A DNA stretch of 64,000 bases from Mycobacterium sp. IS-1590 (GCF_001500025.1 NZ_LQIW01000003.1:1-64000); one strand, 5' to 3'; counted from the stretch's first letter, positions 1-9,713 are shown. Numbers and translations: made by a program. Notes: generated by a model from the letters alone, not told the origin.

Positions 1-1
1 C

Positions 2-40
2 GACCGCCTCAACGCACTCATCACCCAAGCAGCCGCATGA
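2..40 (+). CDS. C-terminal tail of a gene entering from the left edge (partial)
   Basis: The first bases read as an open frame that ends in TGA at 38-40 and would encode a tail DRLNALITQAAA. High-GC codon choice and the gap that follows are consistent with a gene end. Only 12 residues are visible, so no family can be assigned and the frame could be chance. Confidence 0.3.
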   Translation, partial: DRLNALITQAAA

Positions 41-74
41 ACCCCAATGTTGCACTCACCACTTGACATCAGAC

Positions 75-107
75 GCCGAATGTGTGCGGGTAATCCACGT
101 TCGGCGC
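75..107. repeat. Dispersed intergenic repeat, family A, copy 1
   Basis: A near-perfect hairpin: GCCGAATGTG at 75-84 pairs with CACGTTCGGC at 96-105 (9 of 10). The core TGTGCGGGTAATCCACGTTC recurs, with one or two changes, at 18942-18966 and twice at 42261-42327. It lies in the gap before the stop of the Cdc48-like gene. Function unknown; it resembles REP-type intergenic hairpins. Confidence 0.65.
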
Positions 108-123
108 AAGAAAGGTCAAGCGT

Positions 124-2352
124 TCAGCGGGCGGCTGAAAACGCGCGCAGCGACTCGACCTGCGCGGTATCCAGCGACGGGCGCACCGCCTCGCGTGCGG
201 CCGCGACGTCTGCGGCGGTGACGTCGGCGGCGTCGATGGAGCGCCGCATCGCGGTCAGCGCCGCCTCCCGCAACAACGCGACGCAGTCGGCGGCGCTGTA
301 GCCCTCGAGATCGGCCGCCAGCGCATCGAGATCGACAGCCTGCTCGCCCTCCGAGGCCAGTGGAACGGACTTACCCGCGGTACGCAGGATTTCGCGACGG
401 GCCTCGGCGTCGGGTGGTTCGACGAAGACCAGCTTCTCCAGCCGGCCCGGACGCAGCAGTGCCGGGTCGATCAGGTCGGGTCGATTGGTCGCGCCGACCA
501 CCACCACGTCGCGCAGCGGTTCGATGCCGTCGAGTTCGGTCAGCAGCGCGGCGACGACGCGGTCGGTGACGCCGGAGTCGAAGCTCTGACCGCGCCGCGG
601 TGCGAGCGCGTCGATCTCGTCGAGGAACACCAGCGACGGCGCCGAGTCGCGGGCGCGCCGGAACAGTTCGCGCACGGCCTTCTCCGAGGAACCGACCCAT
701 TTGTCCATCAGCTCGGCGCCCTTGACGGCGTGCACCGACAACCGACCCGAACTGGCCAGCGCCCGCACCACGAACGTCTTCCCGCAACCGGGCGGGCCGT
801 AGAGCAGTACGCCGCGGGGCGGCGCCACGCCGAGCCGCGCGAAGGTGTCGGGGTGCTGCAGCGGCCACAGCACCGCCTCGGTGAGCGCCTGCTTGGTGTC
901 GGCCATGTCGCCGACGTCGTCGAGCGTCACCGAGCCGACCGACACCTCTTCGGTGGCCGACCGCGACAGCGGGCGGATGACGGTGGTCGCCCCCATCAGA
1001 TCGTCCTGGACGAGGGCGGGTGGCTCACCGTCGGCGCTGGCGCGCGCCGCCGCCCGCAGAGCGGCCTCGCGGACCAGTGCGGCTAGGTCGGCCACCACGA
1101 ATCCCGGTGTTCGCTCAGCGATCTCGCCGATATCGAGATCCTTGGCCGGCACGTCGCGCAGCAGCACCTCGAGTAGTTGCCTGCGGATGGCGCCGTCGGG
1201 CAGGCTCAACCCGAGTTCGCGATCGCACAAATCGGGTGCGCGTAACCGGGCGTCGACGTTGTCGGGCTGCTGCGACGTCGCGACGAACGCGACGCCGCGG
1301 GTGGCGACCGCATTGCGGAGTTCGGCCAGGATCAGTGTGGCCACCGGCTCTGCGCTGGCCGGCAGCAGGGCGTCGATGTCGGTGATCAACAGGACTCCGC
1401 CTCCGTTGCGGACGGTGGCCACCGCCGACGCCACGCTCGCGATCCGGTCCTCGGCGCGCAACGAGCCCACCTCCGGTCCGTCGAGTTCGACGAGTCGGCG
1501 GTCGGCGCAGACGGCGCGCACCAGCGCCGCTTTGCCGACGCCGGCCGGGCCCGACACCAGAACACCGAGATTTGCTGTGGCTCCGAGGGTTTCAAGTAGC
1601 TCAGGCCGGTCGAGCGCCAGCTTGAGCCATTCGTCGAGGCGCTGGGCCTCGATTTGTGAACCCTTGAGGTCGTCGACGCTCAGTGCCGATTTCGACTTCT
1701 CCGGCGCGGTCACCACCACGTGACCCGCCGAAGCGTCTGATGCCGGAGCGACGGATCCCTCCGGTGAGCCGTCACCCCAGCAGACTGCTGAATTCGGTTG
1801 CACGCTCACCGGTCCGGCGGGATCGGTGGCGGTGACCGTCAGCAGTTCGGAGGTCCAGGTGATGCCGACCGACGACGCCAGCGCCGCGGTCGCGCGCGAG
1901 GACGGGATGTCGGGGCCCAACTCCCGCGGCAGCAGCGACACCGTGTCGCCGACCGTCATCACCTTGCCCAGCAACGCCTGTCGCAGCGTGGCCGGCGAAA
2001 TCGACTGGCTGGCCAGCCTGGAGCCCGACAGCGTCACCGACCGCGCGCCGTAGACGGTGACGGGTGCGACGAGCACGCTGGTGTCCTCCCGCAGACCGGC
2101 ATTCGACAGAGTGACGTCGTCGAGCAGCGCGGTGCCCGCGGGAACACCCGCGGATGCCTCGGCGGCCACCGCGGCGGTGGTCCGCGAACCCGTCAGCGAC
2201 ACGGCATCCCATTCGCGGATACCCAGCGCGGCAATGGCTTCCGGATGCAGGCGAACAACACCCCTGCGCGAGTCGAGCGCCGAGGTGTTCAACCGTGCGG
2301 TCAGTGTGAGGTGCGCCCGGGGAGCCGGGCGTTCGGACTGCAGTTCAGTCAT
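124..2352 (-). CDS. Cdc48/p97-like tandem AAA+ ATPase (Rv0435c-type)
   Basis: A 742-aa cytoplasmic protein with an N-terminal double-psi-barrel-like region (about residues 10-180, Cdc48 N-domain type) and two AAA+ modules. The second module is canonical: Walker A GPPGCGKT, Walker B LVFLDEIDAL, and the second region of homology ATNRPDLIDPALLRPGR. The first module is altered: Walker A reads GPAGVGKAA (Ala in place of the usual Thr/Ser) and Walker B reads LLITDIDALL without the usual Asp-Glu pair, so D1 may bind but not hydrolyse ATP. The family uses ATP to remodel or unfold proteins. Its start overlaps the end of the downstream-coordinate gene pssA by 8 bp, so it is probably the last gene of a psd-pssA-ATPase transcript. 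The substrate is unknown. Confidence 0.9.
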   Translation of the reverse strand: MTELQSERPAPRAHLTLTARLNTSALDSRRGVVRLHPEAIAALGIREWDAVSLTGSRTTAAVAAEASAGVPAGTALLDDVTLSNAGLREDTSVLVAPVTVYGARSVTLSGSRLASQSISPATLRQALLGKVMTVGDTVSLLPRELGPDIPSSRATAALASSVGITWTSELLTVTATDPAGPVSVQPNSAVCWGDGSPEGSVAPASDASAGHVVVTAPEKSKSALSVDDLKGSQIEAQRLDEWLKLALDRPELLETLGATANLGVLVSGPAGVGKAALVRAVCADRRLVELDGPEVGSLRAEDRIASVASAVATVRNGGGVLLITDIDALLPASAEPVATLILAELRNAVATRGVAFVATSQQPDNVDARLRAPDLCDRELGLSLPDGAIRRQLLEVLLRDVPAKDLDIGEIAERTPGFVVADLAALVREAALRAAARASADGEPPALVQDDLMGATTVIRPLSRSATEEVSVGSVTLDDVGDMADTKQALTEAVLWPLQHPDTFARLGVAPPRGVLLYGPPGCGKTFVVRALASSGRLSVHAVKGAELMDKWVGSSEKAVRELFRRARDSAPSLVFLDEIDALAPRRGQSFDSGVTDRVVAALLTELDGIEPLRDVVVVGATNRPDLIDPALLRPGRLEKLVFVEPPDAEARREILRTAGKSVPLASEGEQAVDLDALAADLEGYSAADCVALLREAALTAMRRSIDAADVTAADVAAAREAVRPSLDTAQVESLRAFSAAR

Positions 2353-3205
2353 GTCGTGAGCCGGGTCTGCGCAGGCCCAGGCGCATCACCGACCGGCGGT
2401 GCGGCTGGCCCCGGCGGATGGCCCGCCGGGCGGCGCGCTGCTGGCGTGGTTTGTCGTCCCACACCTCGGGGTGCGCGGCAAGGAATCGGCGGGTGCGGAT
2501 GGCGAACGGGATGTGCAGGACGTAGGCGGCGATGATGAGCAGGATGACCAGGTAGCCGTAGAGGATCGCGGCGGCGACGCCGATCGCCACGAGCGCCAGC
2601 AGCGGCGCGACCATGTTGGGCGGCACCGAGAACGTGTGGATCTTGCGCATCGGGATCGTGCTCACCACCAGCGCCGAGACGCCGAGCATCCAGATCACGA
2701 CGGCGGGTTCGGAGGTCCACCAGCCGTCGCCGAACTGCATCTTGGCGGCCAGCGGACCGATCGCGCCGATCGCCCCTGCCGGGGCCGGCATGCCGACGAA
2801 GTACTTCTTCTCGTAGTCGGGTTTGTCGACGTCGAGCATCGCGTTGAACCGGGCCAGGCGCAGCACGATGCACACCGCGTACACCAGCACCACGATCCAG
2901 CCGACCTCCGACTTCGACAGCAACGTGCCGTAGACGATGAAAGCCGGTGCGACGCCGAAGTTCACGGCGTCGGCGAGCGAATCGATCTCCTCGCCCATCC
3001 GTGAGGTCGCCCCCAGCGCGCGTGCGATGCGACCGTCGAGCGCGTCGAGTATCGCGGCGACGGCCAAAAAGGCCATCGCCTCGGTCGGCCGGTCGTCCAG
3101 CGCCATCTTGACCGCGCTCAGCCCAAGGCAGATCGCGGCGACCGTCATCGCGCTGGGCAGGATGCGCAGGCTGACGACGGAGCGCTTGATGCGGGGGCGG
3201 ATCAT
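2345..3205 (-). CDS. pssA: CDP-diacylglycerol-serine O-phosphatidyltransferase
   Basis: Makes phosphatidylserine from CDP-diacylglycerol and serine at the membrane. The CDP-alcohol phosphotransferase motif DG-x2-AR-x8-G-x3-D-x3-D is complete (DGRIAR, then GEEIDSLAD). Several hydrophobic segments follow, with a basic Arg-rich C-terminus. The ATG at 3205 was chosen because it overlaps the psd stop as ATGA and gives 286 aa, normal for the family; an open frame continues upstream, but only inside psd. Directly coupled to psd, which decarboxylates its product to phosphatidylethanolamine, so the two form a pathway operon. Confidence 0.93.
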   Translation of the reverse strand: MIRPRIKRSVVSLRILPSAMTVAAICLGLSAVKMALDDRPTEAMAFLAVAAILDALDGRIARALGATSRMGEEIDSLADAVNFGVAPAFIVYGTLLSKSEVGWIVVLVYAVCIVLRLARFNAMLDVDKPDYEKKYFVGMPAPAGAIGAIGPLAAKMQFGDGWWTSEPAVVIWMLGVSALVVSTIPMRKIHTFSVPPNMVAPLLALVAIGVAAAILYGYLVILLIIAAYVLHIPFAIRTRRFLAAHPEVWDDKPRQQRAARRAIRRGQPHRRSVMRLGLRRPGSRHD

Positions 3206-3930
3206 GCCGGAGCCGCCCGGCCGGCGACATCGGGTTTCAGCTCGGCCAATACCGTCTCGCCCGCCAACGCACGCTGCCCCACGGTCACCAGGATGCGCGA
3301 CCCGGCGGGCAGGTAGGTGTCCAGCCGCGACCCGTAGCGGATCAGCCCGTAGGTCTGCCCGATCGCCAGTTCGTCGCCCGCCTTGGCCTCGCACACGATG
3401 CGTCGCGCCACCAGGCCGGCGATCTGTACGGCGATCACCTCGGCGCCGTCGGGGGTGCGGATCAGCACGCTGTTGCGCTCGTTGTCCTCGCTGGCGGCTT
3501 CCAGCTCGGCCGAGCCGAACAAGCCCGGGCGGTGCTGGACCGCAACGACCTCACCGCTGATCGGGGCCCGCTGCACGTGCGCGTCGAAGACCGACAAGAA
3601 GATGCTGATGCGCGGCAATGGCGTTGGGGGCAAACCGAGTTCGGCCGGTGGCGGGGCCTCCTCGATCAGGCAGATCAAACCGTCGGCGGGGGCGACGACC
3701 AGACCTGGCCGGGTGGGAGGCACGCGCGGGGGGTGGCGGAAGAACGCCGCGTTGGCGGCGGCCGATGCCAGTCCGGCGCCGCGCAGCCACCGGTTCCTAC
3801 TCCCGAGGGCGGCCAGCGCCAGGCTCGCGCCGACGAAGGGCAGCCCCGCGGAATGCATCGGGGGGATCGTGGTACGGGCCAGCGCCAAAAGCCGCGCGGG
3901 GCCGGATTTCAGGTCGGGGCGTCTGGCCAT
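3202..3930 (-). CDS. psd: Phosphatidylserine decarboxylase proenzyme
   Basis: Converts phosphatidylserine to phosphatidylethanolamine using a pyruvoyl cofactor made by self-cleavage. The 242-aa protein carries the internal Gly-Ser cleavage site in [11 protein letters not shown] near residue 205, where Ser becomes the pyruvoyl group of the small subunit. An N-terminal hydrophobic stretch (about residues 25-60) fits membrane association. The stop overlaps the pssA start by 4 bp. The order psd-pssA is the standard mycobacterial arrangement. Confidence 0.93.
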   Translation of the reverse strand: MARRPDLKSGPARLLALARTTIPPMHSAGLPFVGASLALAALGSRNRWLRGAGLASAAANAAFFRHPPRVPPTRPGLVVAPADGLICLIEEAPPPAELGLPPTPLPRISIFLSVFDAHVQRAPISGEVVAVQHRPGLFGSAELEAASEDNERNSVLIRTPDGAEVIAVQIAGLVARRIVCEAKAGDELAIGQTYGLIRYGSRLDTYLPAGSRILVTVGQRALAGETVLAELKPDVAGRAAPA

Positions 3931-4065
3931 CGTCCCGCGATTCTACGGGCCGCGTCGATGCCGTGGCATTCACCGTCCGCCGCCGAAACTGAAGATGTGC
4001 GCGATGAAACGCCGCAATTTCGTGCAGAGCCTCAGCTTCGGCGCGTAAAGAGGGGAAGGAACAGC

Positions 4066-5289
4066 TCAGGTCAGGTCCCACACCTGAACCGTCGACCCGG
4101 CCGAGAGCGCGTCGACATCCTCGGCGATCTCCAGCAGACAGTTCGCCGAGGCCAGCCACCGCAGGTGGTGCGAGGCGGGCGGGCCGTAGCTGGTCACCGT
4201 CTGAGCGGCCGCGTCCAGCACGCCACGGCGGAATTGGCGTTTCCCGCGCGGCGAGGTGAGGTCCTCGGTCAGCACGGCGCTGCGGCGGGGCCGGGCGGGA
4301 TTGGGAAGGCCCATCGCAGCGCGCAACGGCGCACGCAGGAACACCTCGAACGAGACCAGCGCGCTGACCGGGTTGCCGGGGAGTGTGACGATCGGGATGT
4401 CCCGGTCCGGCGTCGGGGGGGAGCCCGGTGCGGCGATGACGCCACAGCCCTGCGGCATGCCCGGTTGCATGGCCACCTTGACGAACTCCACGGCCCCTTT
4501 GAGCGCGTCCTTGACGACCTCGTACGCACCCGCGCTCACCCCACCCGTCGTGATGATCAGGTCGGCGTCACCGGTGTGCTCCGCGAGGGCCGCGCGGAAC
4601 GATTCGACGTCATCGCCGGTCATGGGGGAGGCCACCACGTCGGCCCCGGCATCGCGCAGCGCCGCGGCGAGCATCACCGCGTTCGATTCGTAGATCTGCC
4701 CGGGCTCCAGCGGGGTGCCGGGTGCGACGAGTTCGGTGCCCGTCGACATCACCAGCACGCGCTGTCGCGGTATCACCGTCAGCTCGGCGAGACCCAGCGC
4801 GGCGGCCAATCCGAGCGCGGCCGGTGTGACGACCTGTCCCGCGCGCAGCACGGCCGTGCCGGCCGTGACGTCCTCACCGGCGCGCCGGATGTGCTGGCCG
4901 TTTTTCGCGGCCGCGCGGATCTCCACGGTGTCGGTTGCGGCGTTCGTCTTTTCCACGGGCACCACCGCCGTGGCGCCGGACGGCAACATCGCCCCGGTCA
5001 TTATCCGGTGCGCCGTACCGGGTTTCAGTGTCAGGATGTCGGTGCGCCCGGCCGGGATGTCCTCGGCTACGGGCAGGTTGATCGGGCTTTCGGGCGTTGC
5101 CGATGCCACGTCGTCGGCCATCACGGCGTAGCCGTCCATCGCCGAGTTGTCGAAGCCCGGCAGCGACAACGGCGCGACCACGTCCTCGGCGAGCACGAGT
5201 CCGAGAGCGTCCGCGATGGGAACGCTGACCGGTGGGCGGGCTTTGATCAACGCGGCGACGACGCGCTGATGATCCTCGACGGTCCGCAT
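4066..5289 (-). CDS. moeA2: Molybdopterin molybdenumtransferase MoeA
   Basis: Inserts molybdate into adenylylated molybdopterin in the last step of molybdenum cofactor synthesis. The 407-aa frame shows MoeA hallmarks: VAPLSLPGFDNSAMDGYAV near residue 50, STGTELVAPG, TTGGVSAGAYE, and PGNPVSALVSFEVFLR near residue 310. The ATG at 5289 was chosen because it shares one base with the preceding SDR stop (TGATG) and begins the conserved N-terminus (RTVEDHQ). The copy number 2 in the symbol follows synteny with M. tuberculosis Rv0438c and is an inference. Confidence 0.92.
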   Translation of the reverse strand: MRTVEDHQRVVAALIKARPPVSVPIADALGLVLAEDVVAPLSLPGFDNSAMDGYAVMADDVASATPESPINLPVAEDIPAGRTDILTLKPGTAHRIMTGAMLPSGATAVVPVEKTNAATDTVEIRAAAKNGQHIRRAGEDVTAGTAVLRAGQVVTPAALGLAAALGLAELTVIPRQRVLVMSTGTELVAPGTPLEPGQIYESNAVMLAAALRDAGADVVASPMTGDDVESFRAALAEHTGDADLIITTGGVSAGAYEVVKDALKGAVEFVKVAMQPGMPQGCGVIAAPGSPPTPDRDIPIVTLPGNPVSALVSFEVFLRAPLRAAMGLPNPARPRRSAVLTEDLTSPRGKRQFRRGVLDAAAQTVTSYGPPASHHLRWLASANCLLEIAEDVDALSAGSTVQVWDLT

Positions 5290-6212
5290 CAGACGGGGTA
5301 CGTGACGCCGGTCAGTTCCTCGGACAAACTCCACAACCGGCGTTGAATGTCTTCGTCGTGCGATTGTGCGCTCGAGGCAACGAGTTTCGGGTGACCCTTC
5401 ACCTCGCCGAGCCCGTCCGGTCCGTAGTACTGCCCGCCCTGAACGTTCGGGTCCGTGGCCGCGCGAAGGGTCGGCAGCGCACCCTTGTCCGCGGGTTGGG
5501 TGAAGATCCTCCACACGACGTCCGGCACGTAAACCGGTATGTAGCGCATCAATTCGGTGTCCGAGAAGCCGGGGTGGGCGGCGGTCGCGACGGTCGGTGC
5601 ACCTGCGGATGCGAGGCGCCGTTGCAGTTCGTAGGTGAACAGCAGGTTGGCCAGCTTGGACTGCCCATAGGCTTGCACCCGGTTGTAACCGGTTTCGAAG
5701 TGGGGGTCTTCGAAGCGGATTCGAGCCATGATCCGGTGGCCGACGCTGCTCACCGTCACGACGCGCGACCCGTCGACGCTGCGCAGGTTGTCGAGCAGCA
5801 GGCCCGTCAACGCGAAGTGGCCGAGGTGGTTGGTGCCGAACTGCATCTCGAAACCGTCTTCGGTGGTCTCGCGGCTCGGCACGTACATCACGCCTGCGTT
5901 GTTGATCAGCAGGTCGATGCGCGGGTGCGCGGCGCGCAGCTCGTCGGCGGCCTTGCGCACGCTGTCCAGCGAGGACAGGTCGAGCTCCTGCACGCTGACC
6001 ACGGCGTTGGGGGTCGACTTCCTGATGCGCTCGACGGCCTCGTTGCCTTTGTCGAGGTTGCGCACCGCGAGCACCACCGCAGCGCCCTTGCCGGCCAGCG
6101 CGGCCGCGGTGTCATACCCGAGCCCGCTGTTCGCCCCGGTCACGATCGCGGTCCGCCCGGACTGGTCCGGAATGTCGGCCACGGTCCATTTGCTGCCCAT
6201 GACGATCAACAT
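5289..6212 (-). CDS. Short-chain dehydrogenase/reductase (retinol dehydrogenase-like, Rv0439c-type)
   Basis: A classical SDR of 307 aa with the NAD(P) motif TGANSGLG near residue 25, NNAG near residue 105, and the catalytic Tyr-x3-Lys (YGQSK) near residue 180. Substrate is not evident; close relatives are annotated as retinol/WW-domain oxidoreductase-like. It precedes moeA with a 1-bp overlap, so the pair is co-transcribed. A second ATG at 6200 (MGSKW) is an equally good start. Confidence 0.88.
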   Translation of the reverse strand: MLIVMGSKWTVADIPDQSGRTAIVTGANSGLGYDTAAALAGKGAAVVLAVRNLDKGNEAVERIRKSTPNAVVSVQELDLSSLDSVRKAADELRAAHPRIDLLINNAGVMYVPSRETTEDGFEMQFGTNHLGHFALTGLLLDNLRSVDGSRVVTVSSVGHRIMARIRFEDPHFETGYNRVQAYGQSKLANLLFTYELQRRLASAGAPTVATAAHPGFSDTELMRYIPVYVPDVVWRIFTQPADKGALPTLRAATDPNVQGGQYYGPDGLGEVKGHPKLVASSAQSHDEDIQRRLWSLSEELTGVTYPV

Positions 6213-6256
6213 ACTCAGCGGCCGATGGACTCGCGGTTACCTAGGCTGGACGCCTG

Positions 6257-6751
6257 ATGACCGAGCCCGTGGATTTCCTGGACCCCGCGAACAAGCCGAG
6301 CCGCAAGGCGCCACTGGTATGGGCGATCGGTGCGGCGATCCCGTGGTCGTTCCTGGTGCTCGGCCAAGTGGTGTGGTTCGCGGTGGACCCGCGCTCCTGG
6401 TGGGTGCATGCGCTCGCGGCGGTGGGCTCGCTGCTCGGCATCCTGATGTTCGTCGTGGTTGTCCCGTGGTGGCGATACCGGGTTCACCGGTGGGACATCG
6501 ACCCGCGGGCGGTGTACACCCGCACCGGTTGGTTGACCCAGGAACGCCGCATCGCGCCGATCTCTCGCGTGCAAACCGTCGACACCGAACGCGGTCCGCT
6601 GGACCGGTTGTTCGGGCTCGCCAACGTGACGGTGACGACGGCGTCGTCGGCGGGTGCGGTCCGCATCATTGCGCTGGACGCCGATGTCGCCGACGCGGTC
6701 GTCGCCCGGCTCACCGACATCGCCGCGCTCGGCACCGAGGATGCGACGTGA
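6257..6751 (+). CDS. PH domain-containing membrane protein (bPH2, YdbS-like)
   Basis: A 164-aa protein with two hydrophobic segments (about residues 20-65) followed by one bacterial PH_2 (DUF304) domain containing the typical TRTGWLTQERRIAPISRVQTV stretch in shortened form around residues 90-110. The family is membrane associated with no assigned biochemical activity. It is divergent from the SDR across 44 bp and overlaps the next, larger PH-domain gene by 4 bp (GTGA), a pairing like ydbS-ydbT in Bacillus. Confidence 0.82.
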   Translation: MTEPVDFLDPANKPSRKAPLVWAIGAAIPWSFLVLGQVVWFAVDPRSWWVHALAAVGSLLGILMFVVVVPWWRYRVHRWDIDPRAVYTRTGWLTQERRIAPISRVQTVDTERGPLDRLFGLANVTVTTASSAGAVRIIALDADVADAVVARLTDIAALGTEDAT

Positions 6752-8223
6752 CGAGCCCGACGCCGCCCGTCTGGGGCTATTCACCGCCTGCCGAGGAGTG
6801 GCACCGCCTGAGCCCACGGATGCTTTTGGTGCACCCCGTGCACGAGGTGGTTCGCCAGATCCCCGTGCTCGCAGGCACGCTGGTGCTCGGGTCGGCGACC
6901 GGGAACCCGCTCCTGGCCGTCGCGGTGCTGGCGATCACCGTCGCCGTCGGCCTGGCGCGCTGGTTCACCACGACGTATCGCATCGGGCCGAACGACGTGC
7001 AACTGCGCACCGGCGTTCTCCAGCGCAAGGTGCTCTCGTTGCCGCGCAACAGGATTCGGTCGGTGTCGACCGATGCCCGCCTGCTGCACCGGTTGTTGGG
7101 GCTGACAGTGCTGCGGGTCAGCACCGGGCAGGAGGCCAGGGGCGACGCCGCGTTCGCGCTCGACGCCGTTCCCACCGAGCAGGTCGGACGGCTGCGGGCG
7201 CTGTTGCTGGCCGAATCCCTTGCCGTCGAGGAGGACAAGCCGTCGACGCCCGGCCGCGTGCTGGCTCGGTGGACGCCGTCCTGGTTGCGCTACAGCCCGC
7301 TGAGCCTCACCGGGCTGGCGATGATCGCCGCCGCGGTCGGCGTGGTGTATCAGGTGGGCGTCGACAGCGGCGTTCATGAATCCGGCCTGGCCGACGAGTG
7401 GCTCGACACGGCCAGAGGTCTCGGGACGGCGGCGGCAATCGCGCTCGGCGCGGCGGTCCTTCTGCTGGCCTCCGTCGTGCTCTCGGTGCTGCAGTCGTTG
7501 TTGACCTACGGCAACCTCGAACTGCGCCGGGACCTCGAGGTGCTGCACCTGAAGTACGGGCTGATCCGCGTCCGCGAACACACCTTCGACATGCGCCGCC
7601 TGCGCGGCGGCACGCTGCGGGAACCGTTGCTCGTGAGGCTGTTCGGCGGCGCCCGCCTCGACGCGGTGATGACCGGCGTCGGGGGTGAGGGCGAGTCGTC
7701 GTTGTTGTTGCCGCCGTGCCCCAAGCGCACCGCCGACGAGGTGTTGACCGGTCTGATCGAACACCCCGACGCCGTGACCGGGCCGCTCCGGGCACACGGC
7801 CCCGTCGCCTCCCGCAGGCGCTGGACCCGGGCGATGGCGCTGCCCGCGGCGGCGACGGCCGCGCTGCCGGTGGCGCCGACTCCGATGTGGGTGTGGATGC
7901 TCTGGGTTGCGCTCACCGTATGTTGCGCGCTGCTGGCGTTCGACCGCGCACGGTCGCTGGGGCACCGGGTGGGGAACGGGTGGTTGGTGGCGCGCACCGG
8001 CAGCGTGCAGCGCCGTCGCGACTGCATCGATGCCTCGGGCATCATCGGATGGACCGTGCGCCAGACGTGGATGCAGCGGCGTGCCGGGGTGGCGACACTG
8101 GTCGCCGCGACGGCCGCCGGGGTCAAGCACTATCAGGTGATCGACGTGCCCGCGGCGCTGGCGTGGTCGATCGCGGCGCAGGCATCGCCGTGGGTGACCG
8201 ACACGGCATGGGCACGTCGATAG
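6748..8223 (+). CDS. PH domain-containing membrane protein (YdbT-like, three PH_2 repeats)
   Basis: A 491-aa membrane protein with three diverged PH_2 modules, visible around residues 75-130 (RTGVLQRKVLSLPRNRI), 250-310 (LKYGLIRVREHTFDMRRL) and 405-470, separated by pairs of hydrophobic segments near 35-60, 185-245 and 355-395. The GTG at 6748 overlaps the previous stop, so the two proteins are translationally coupled and probably act together at the membrane. The 3' end overlaps the convergent FAD monooxygenase gene by 91 bp. Confidence 0.82.
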   Translation: MTSPTPPVWGYSPPAEEWHRLSPRMLLVHPVHEVVRQIPVLAGTLVLGSATGNPLLAVAVLAITVAVGLARWFTTTYRIGPNDVQLRTGVLQRKVLSLPRNRIRSVSTDARLLHRLLGLTVLRVSTGQEARGDAAFALDAVPTEQVGRLRALLLAESLAVEEDKPSTPGRVLARWTPSWLRYSPLSLTGLAMIAAAVGVVYQVGVDSGVHESGLADEWLDTARGLGTAAAIALGAAVLLLASVVLSVLQSLLTYGNLELRRDLEVLHLKYGLIRVREHTFDMRRLRGGTLREPLLVRLFGGARLDAVMTGVGGEGESSLLLPPCPKRTADEVLTGLIEHPDAVTGPLRAHGPVASRRRWTRAMALPAAATAALPVAPTPMWVWMLWVALTVCCALLAFDRARSLGHRVGNGWLVARTGSVQRRRDCIDASGIIGWTVRQTWMQRRAGVATLVAATAAGVKHYQVIDVPAALAWSIAAQASPWVTDTAWARR

Positions 8224-9560
8224 CCCGACCGCCGGTCTCGCAGCACCCGCCGGATGATCGAGGGCGAGAAGAGTTTCGTCGGCGGGTCAAGCATCCCGAG
8301 GACGCGAAGGAATCGGAGCGTGACCGCCTCGTCCGTTTCACACGCCGTCAACACCCGGTCCAGGTACGCGTTGCTCAGCCGTATCGACAGCGGCACGGTC
8401 CCTTTGACTTCGGGCAACGCCAGATCCGATCCGACAGCGGTCTGCCAGGCGATGCGGATCGGCTTGACGCTGGACCGGAAGAAGCGGCGAGCCAGATTCC
8501 TGTCGCCGCGTTGCAGGCAGTCGCGCAGCACGGTGGCCTCGACGGCCGCAACGGTCATGCCCTGCCCGTAGATCGGATTGAAGCTGCACACCGCGTCCCC
8601 GAGCACCAGCAGCCCCTCGGGTAGGCGGCCCAACTTGTCGTAGCGGCGCCAGCGGTTGGACGGCACGCGGTAATTCACCACCGGCCCAAGCGGTTCGGCG
8701 TCCGCGAGGGCCGCCAGCACGCTTGCCGGCACGAAATCGGCCACGAAGTCCCGCATTTCATCGGCCGAGTCCGGCACGGCTTGACCCGCCATGGCGCCGA
8801 TCGCGAACATCGTCGCGCCGTTCTCGTAGCACGCGGTCGCGAACATCCTTGGCCTGCCGTGCTCCGGCATGAGCGCGATGAAGTGCTCCGCGATCGCGCC
8901 GGGCCTGATGCGCACGGGCTGGCAGGCGTAGGCCAACTGCACGACCACCTCGGCCACCGGCGGCCGGTCGTAGCCCAACTGCTCGAGGAACAGCGGTGTG
9001 CGGGAGCCACGCCCGGTCGCGTCGACGACGAGGTCGGCGTCGAGCATCGACACCTCGCGGGTATCACGGTCGATCACGTCGACACCCGTGACCCGGCTGC
9101 GGTCCGGGGCCGCCGCCAGGGACACCACGTCGTGGTGCTCCACGATCGTCACGTTGGGGATCTCGCGCATGCGCCGCAGCACATGCCAATCCAGAAACGG
9201 CCGACTCTGGAAGTAGAACGGCATCGAGTCGGGGGACGGGCAACGGCCCGATTGCACGAGTCGATGGCCACCGGGCGTAAAGCAGAGCCTGGAGTAGTCA
9301 CCGTCCCACCTGATGGCACCGTCTTCGACGAGTTCATCGAGGATGCCCGGCAACAACTCCTCGAGCACCTGAGCCCCGCGCGCGAGCAGGGCGTGGATCA
9401 GCCTGCCCTGAGGGACTCCGCGCCTCGGCGTCGGTCCGGTCGGCAGCTCGTCCCGCTCCACCACGGTCACCGTCTGGTAGCTGTCTGCGAGCACCCTGGC
9501 GGCCAGCAGGCCTGCCATGCTCGCGCCGAGAACCACCGCTCGTTCGCCTACGACTGGCAT
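8133..9560 (-). CDS. FAD-dependent monooxygenase / oxidoreductase
   Basis: A 475-aa flavoprotein with an N-terminal Rossmann motif (VVLGASMAGLLAARVL, the Gly-rich ADP-binding turn) and the second FAD motif GLLVLGDAVCSFNPIYGQG near residue 310. The overall architecture fits the geranylgeranyl reductase/p-hydroxybenzoate hydroxylase group. No substrate can be inferred; the neighbours do not form an obvious pathway. The last 30 codons lie on the strand opposite the end of the PH-domain gene. Confidence 0.8.
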   Translation of the reverse strand: MPVVGERAVVLGASMAGLLAARVLADSYQTVTVVERDELPTGPTPRRGVPQGRLIHALLARGAQVLEELLPGILDELVEDGAIRWDGDYSRLCFTPGGHRLVQSGRCPSPDSMPFYFQSRPFLDWHVLRRMREIPNVTIVEHHDVVSLAAAPDRSRVTGVDVIDRDTREVSMLDADLVVDATGRGSRTPLFLEQLGYDRPPVAEVVVQLAYACQPVRIRPGAIAEHFIALMPEHGRPRMFATACYENGATMFAIGAMAGQAVPDSADEMRDFVADFVPASVLAALADAEPLGPVVNYRVPSNRWRRYDKLGRLPEGLLVLGDAVCSFNPIYGQGMTVAAVEATVLRDCLQRGDRNLARRFFRSSVKPIRIAWQTAVGSDLALPEVKGTVPLSIRLSNAYLDRVLTACETDEAVTLRFLRVLGMLDPPTKLFSPSIIRRVLRDRRSGYRRAHAVSVTHGDACAAIDHASAAGTSIT

Positions 9561-9713
9561 CGCCCACCCCTCACGTCGACATCCGTGGCCGGTATCGGCC
9601 CTGGTAAGGAATAGTTTTCGACGACCGCTCGCGGCGCACTAGCGTAGTCGACTACTCGAATCCACCGAGGCTCCACGATTTGCGCTGGCGCATAGGCCGT
9701 TTACTGTCGGGCC

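Noticed and set aside
3995-4048. A 17-codon frame (MCAMKRRNFVQ...) between psd and moeA
   Set aside because: No Shine-Dalgarno, no coupling to a neighbour and no conserved feature; likely chance, unlike the peptide at 38127.
3532-5346. A 604-codon plus-strand frame opposite psd, moeA and the intervening gap
   Set aside because: It crosses two certain genes and an intergenic gap, has low-complexity Arg/Gly/His composition and no ribosome site.
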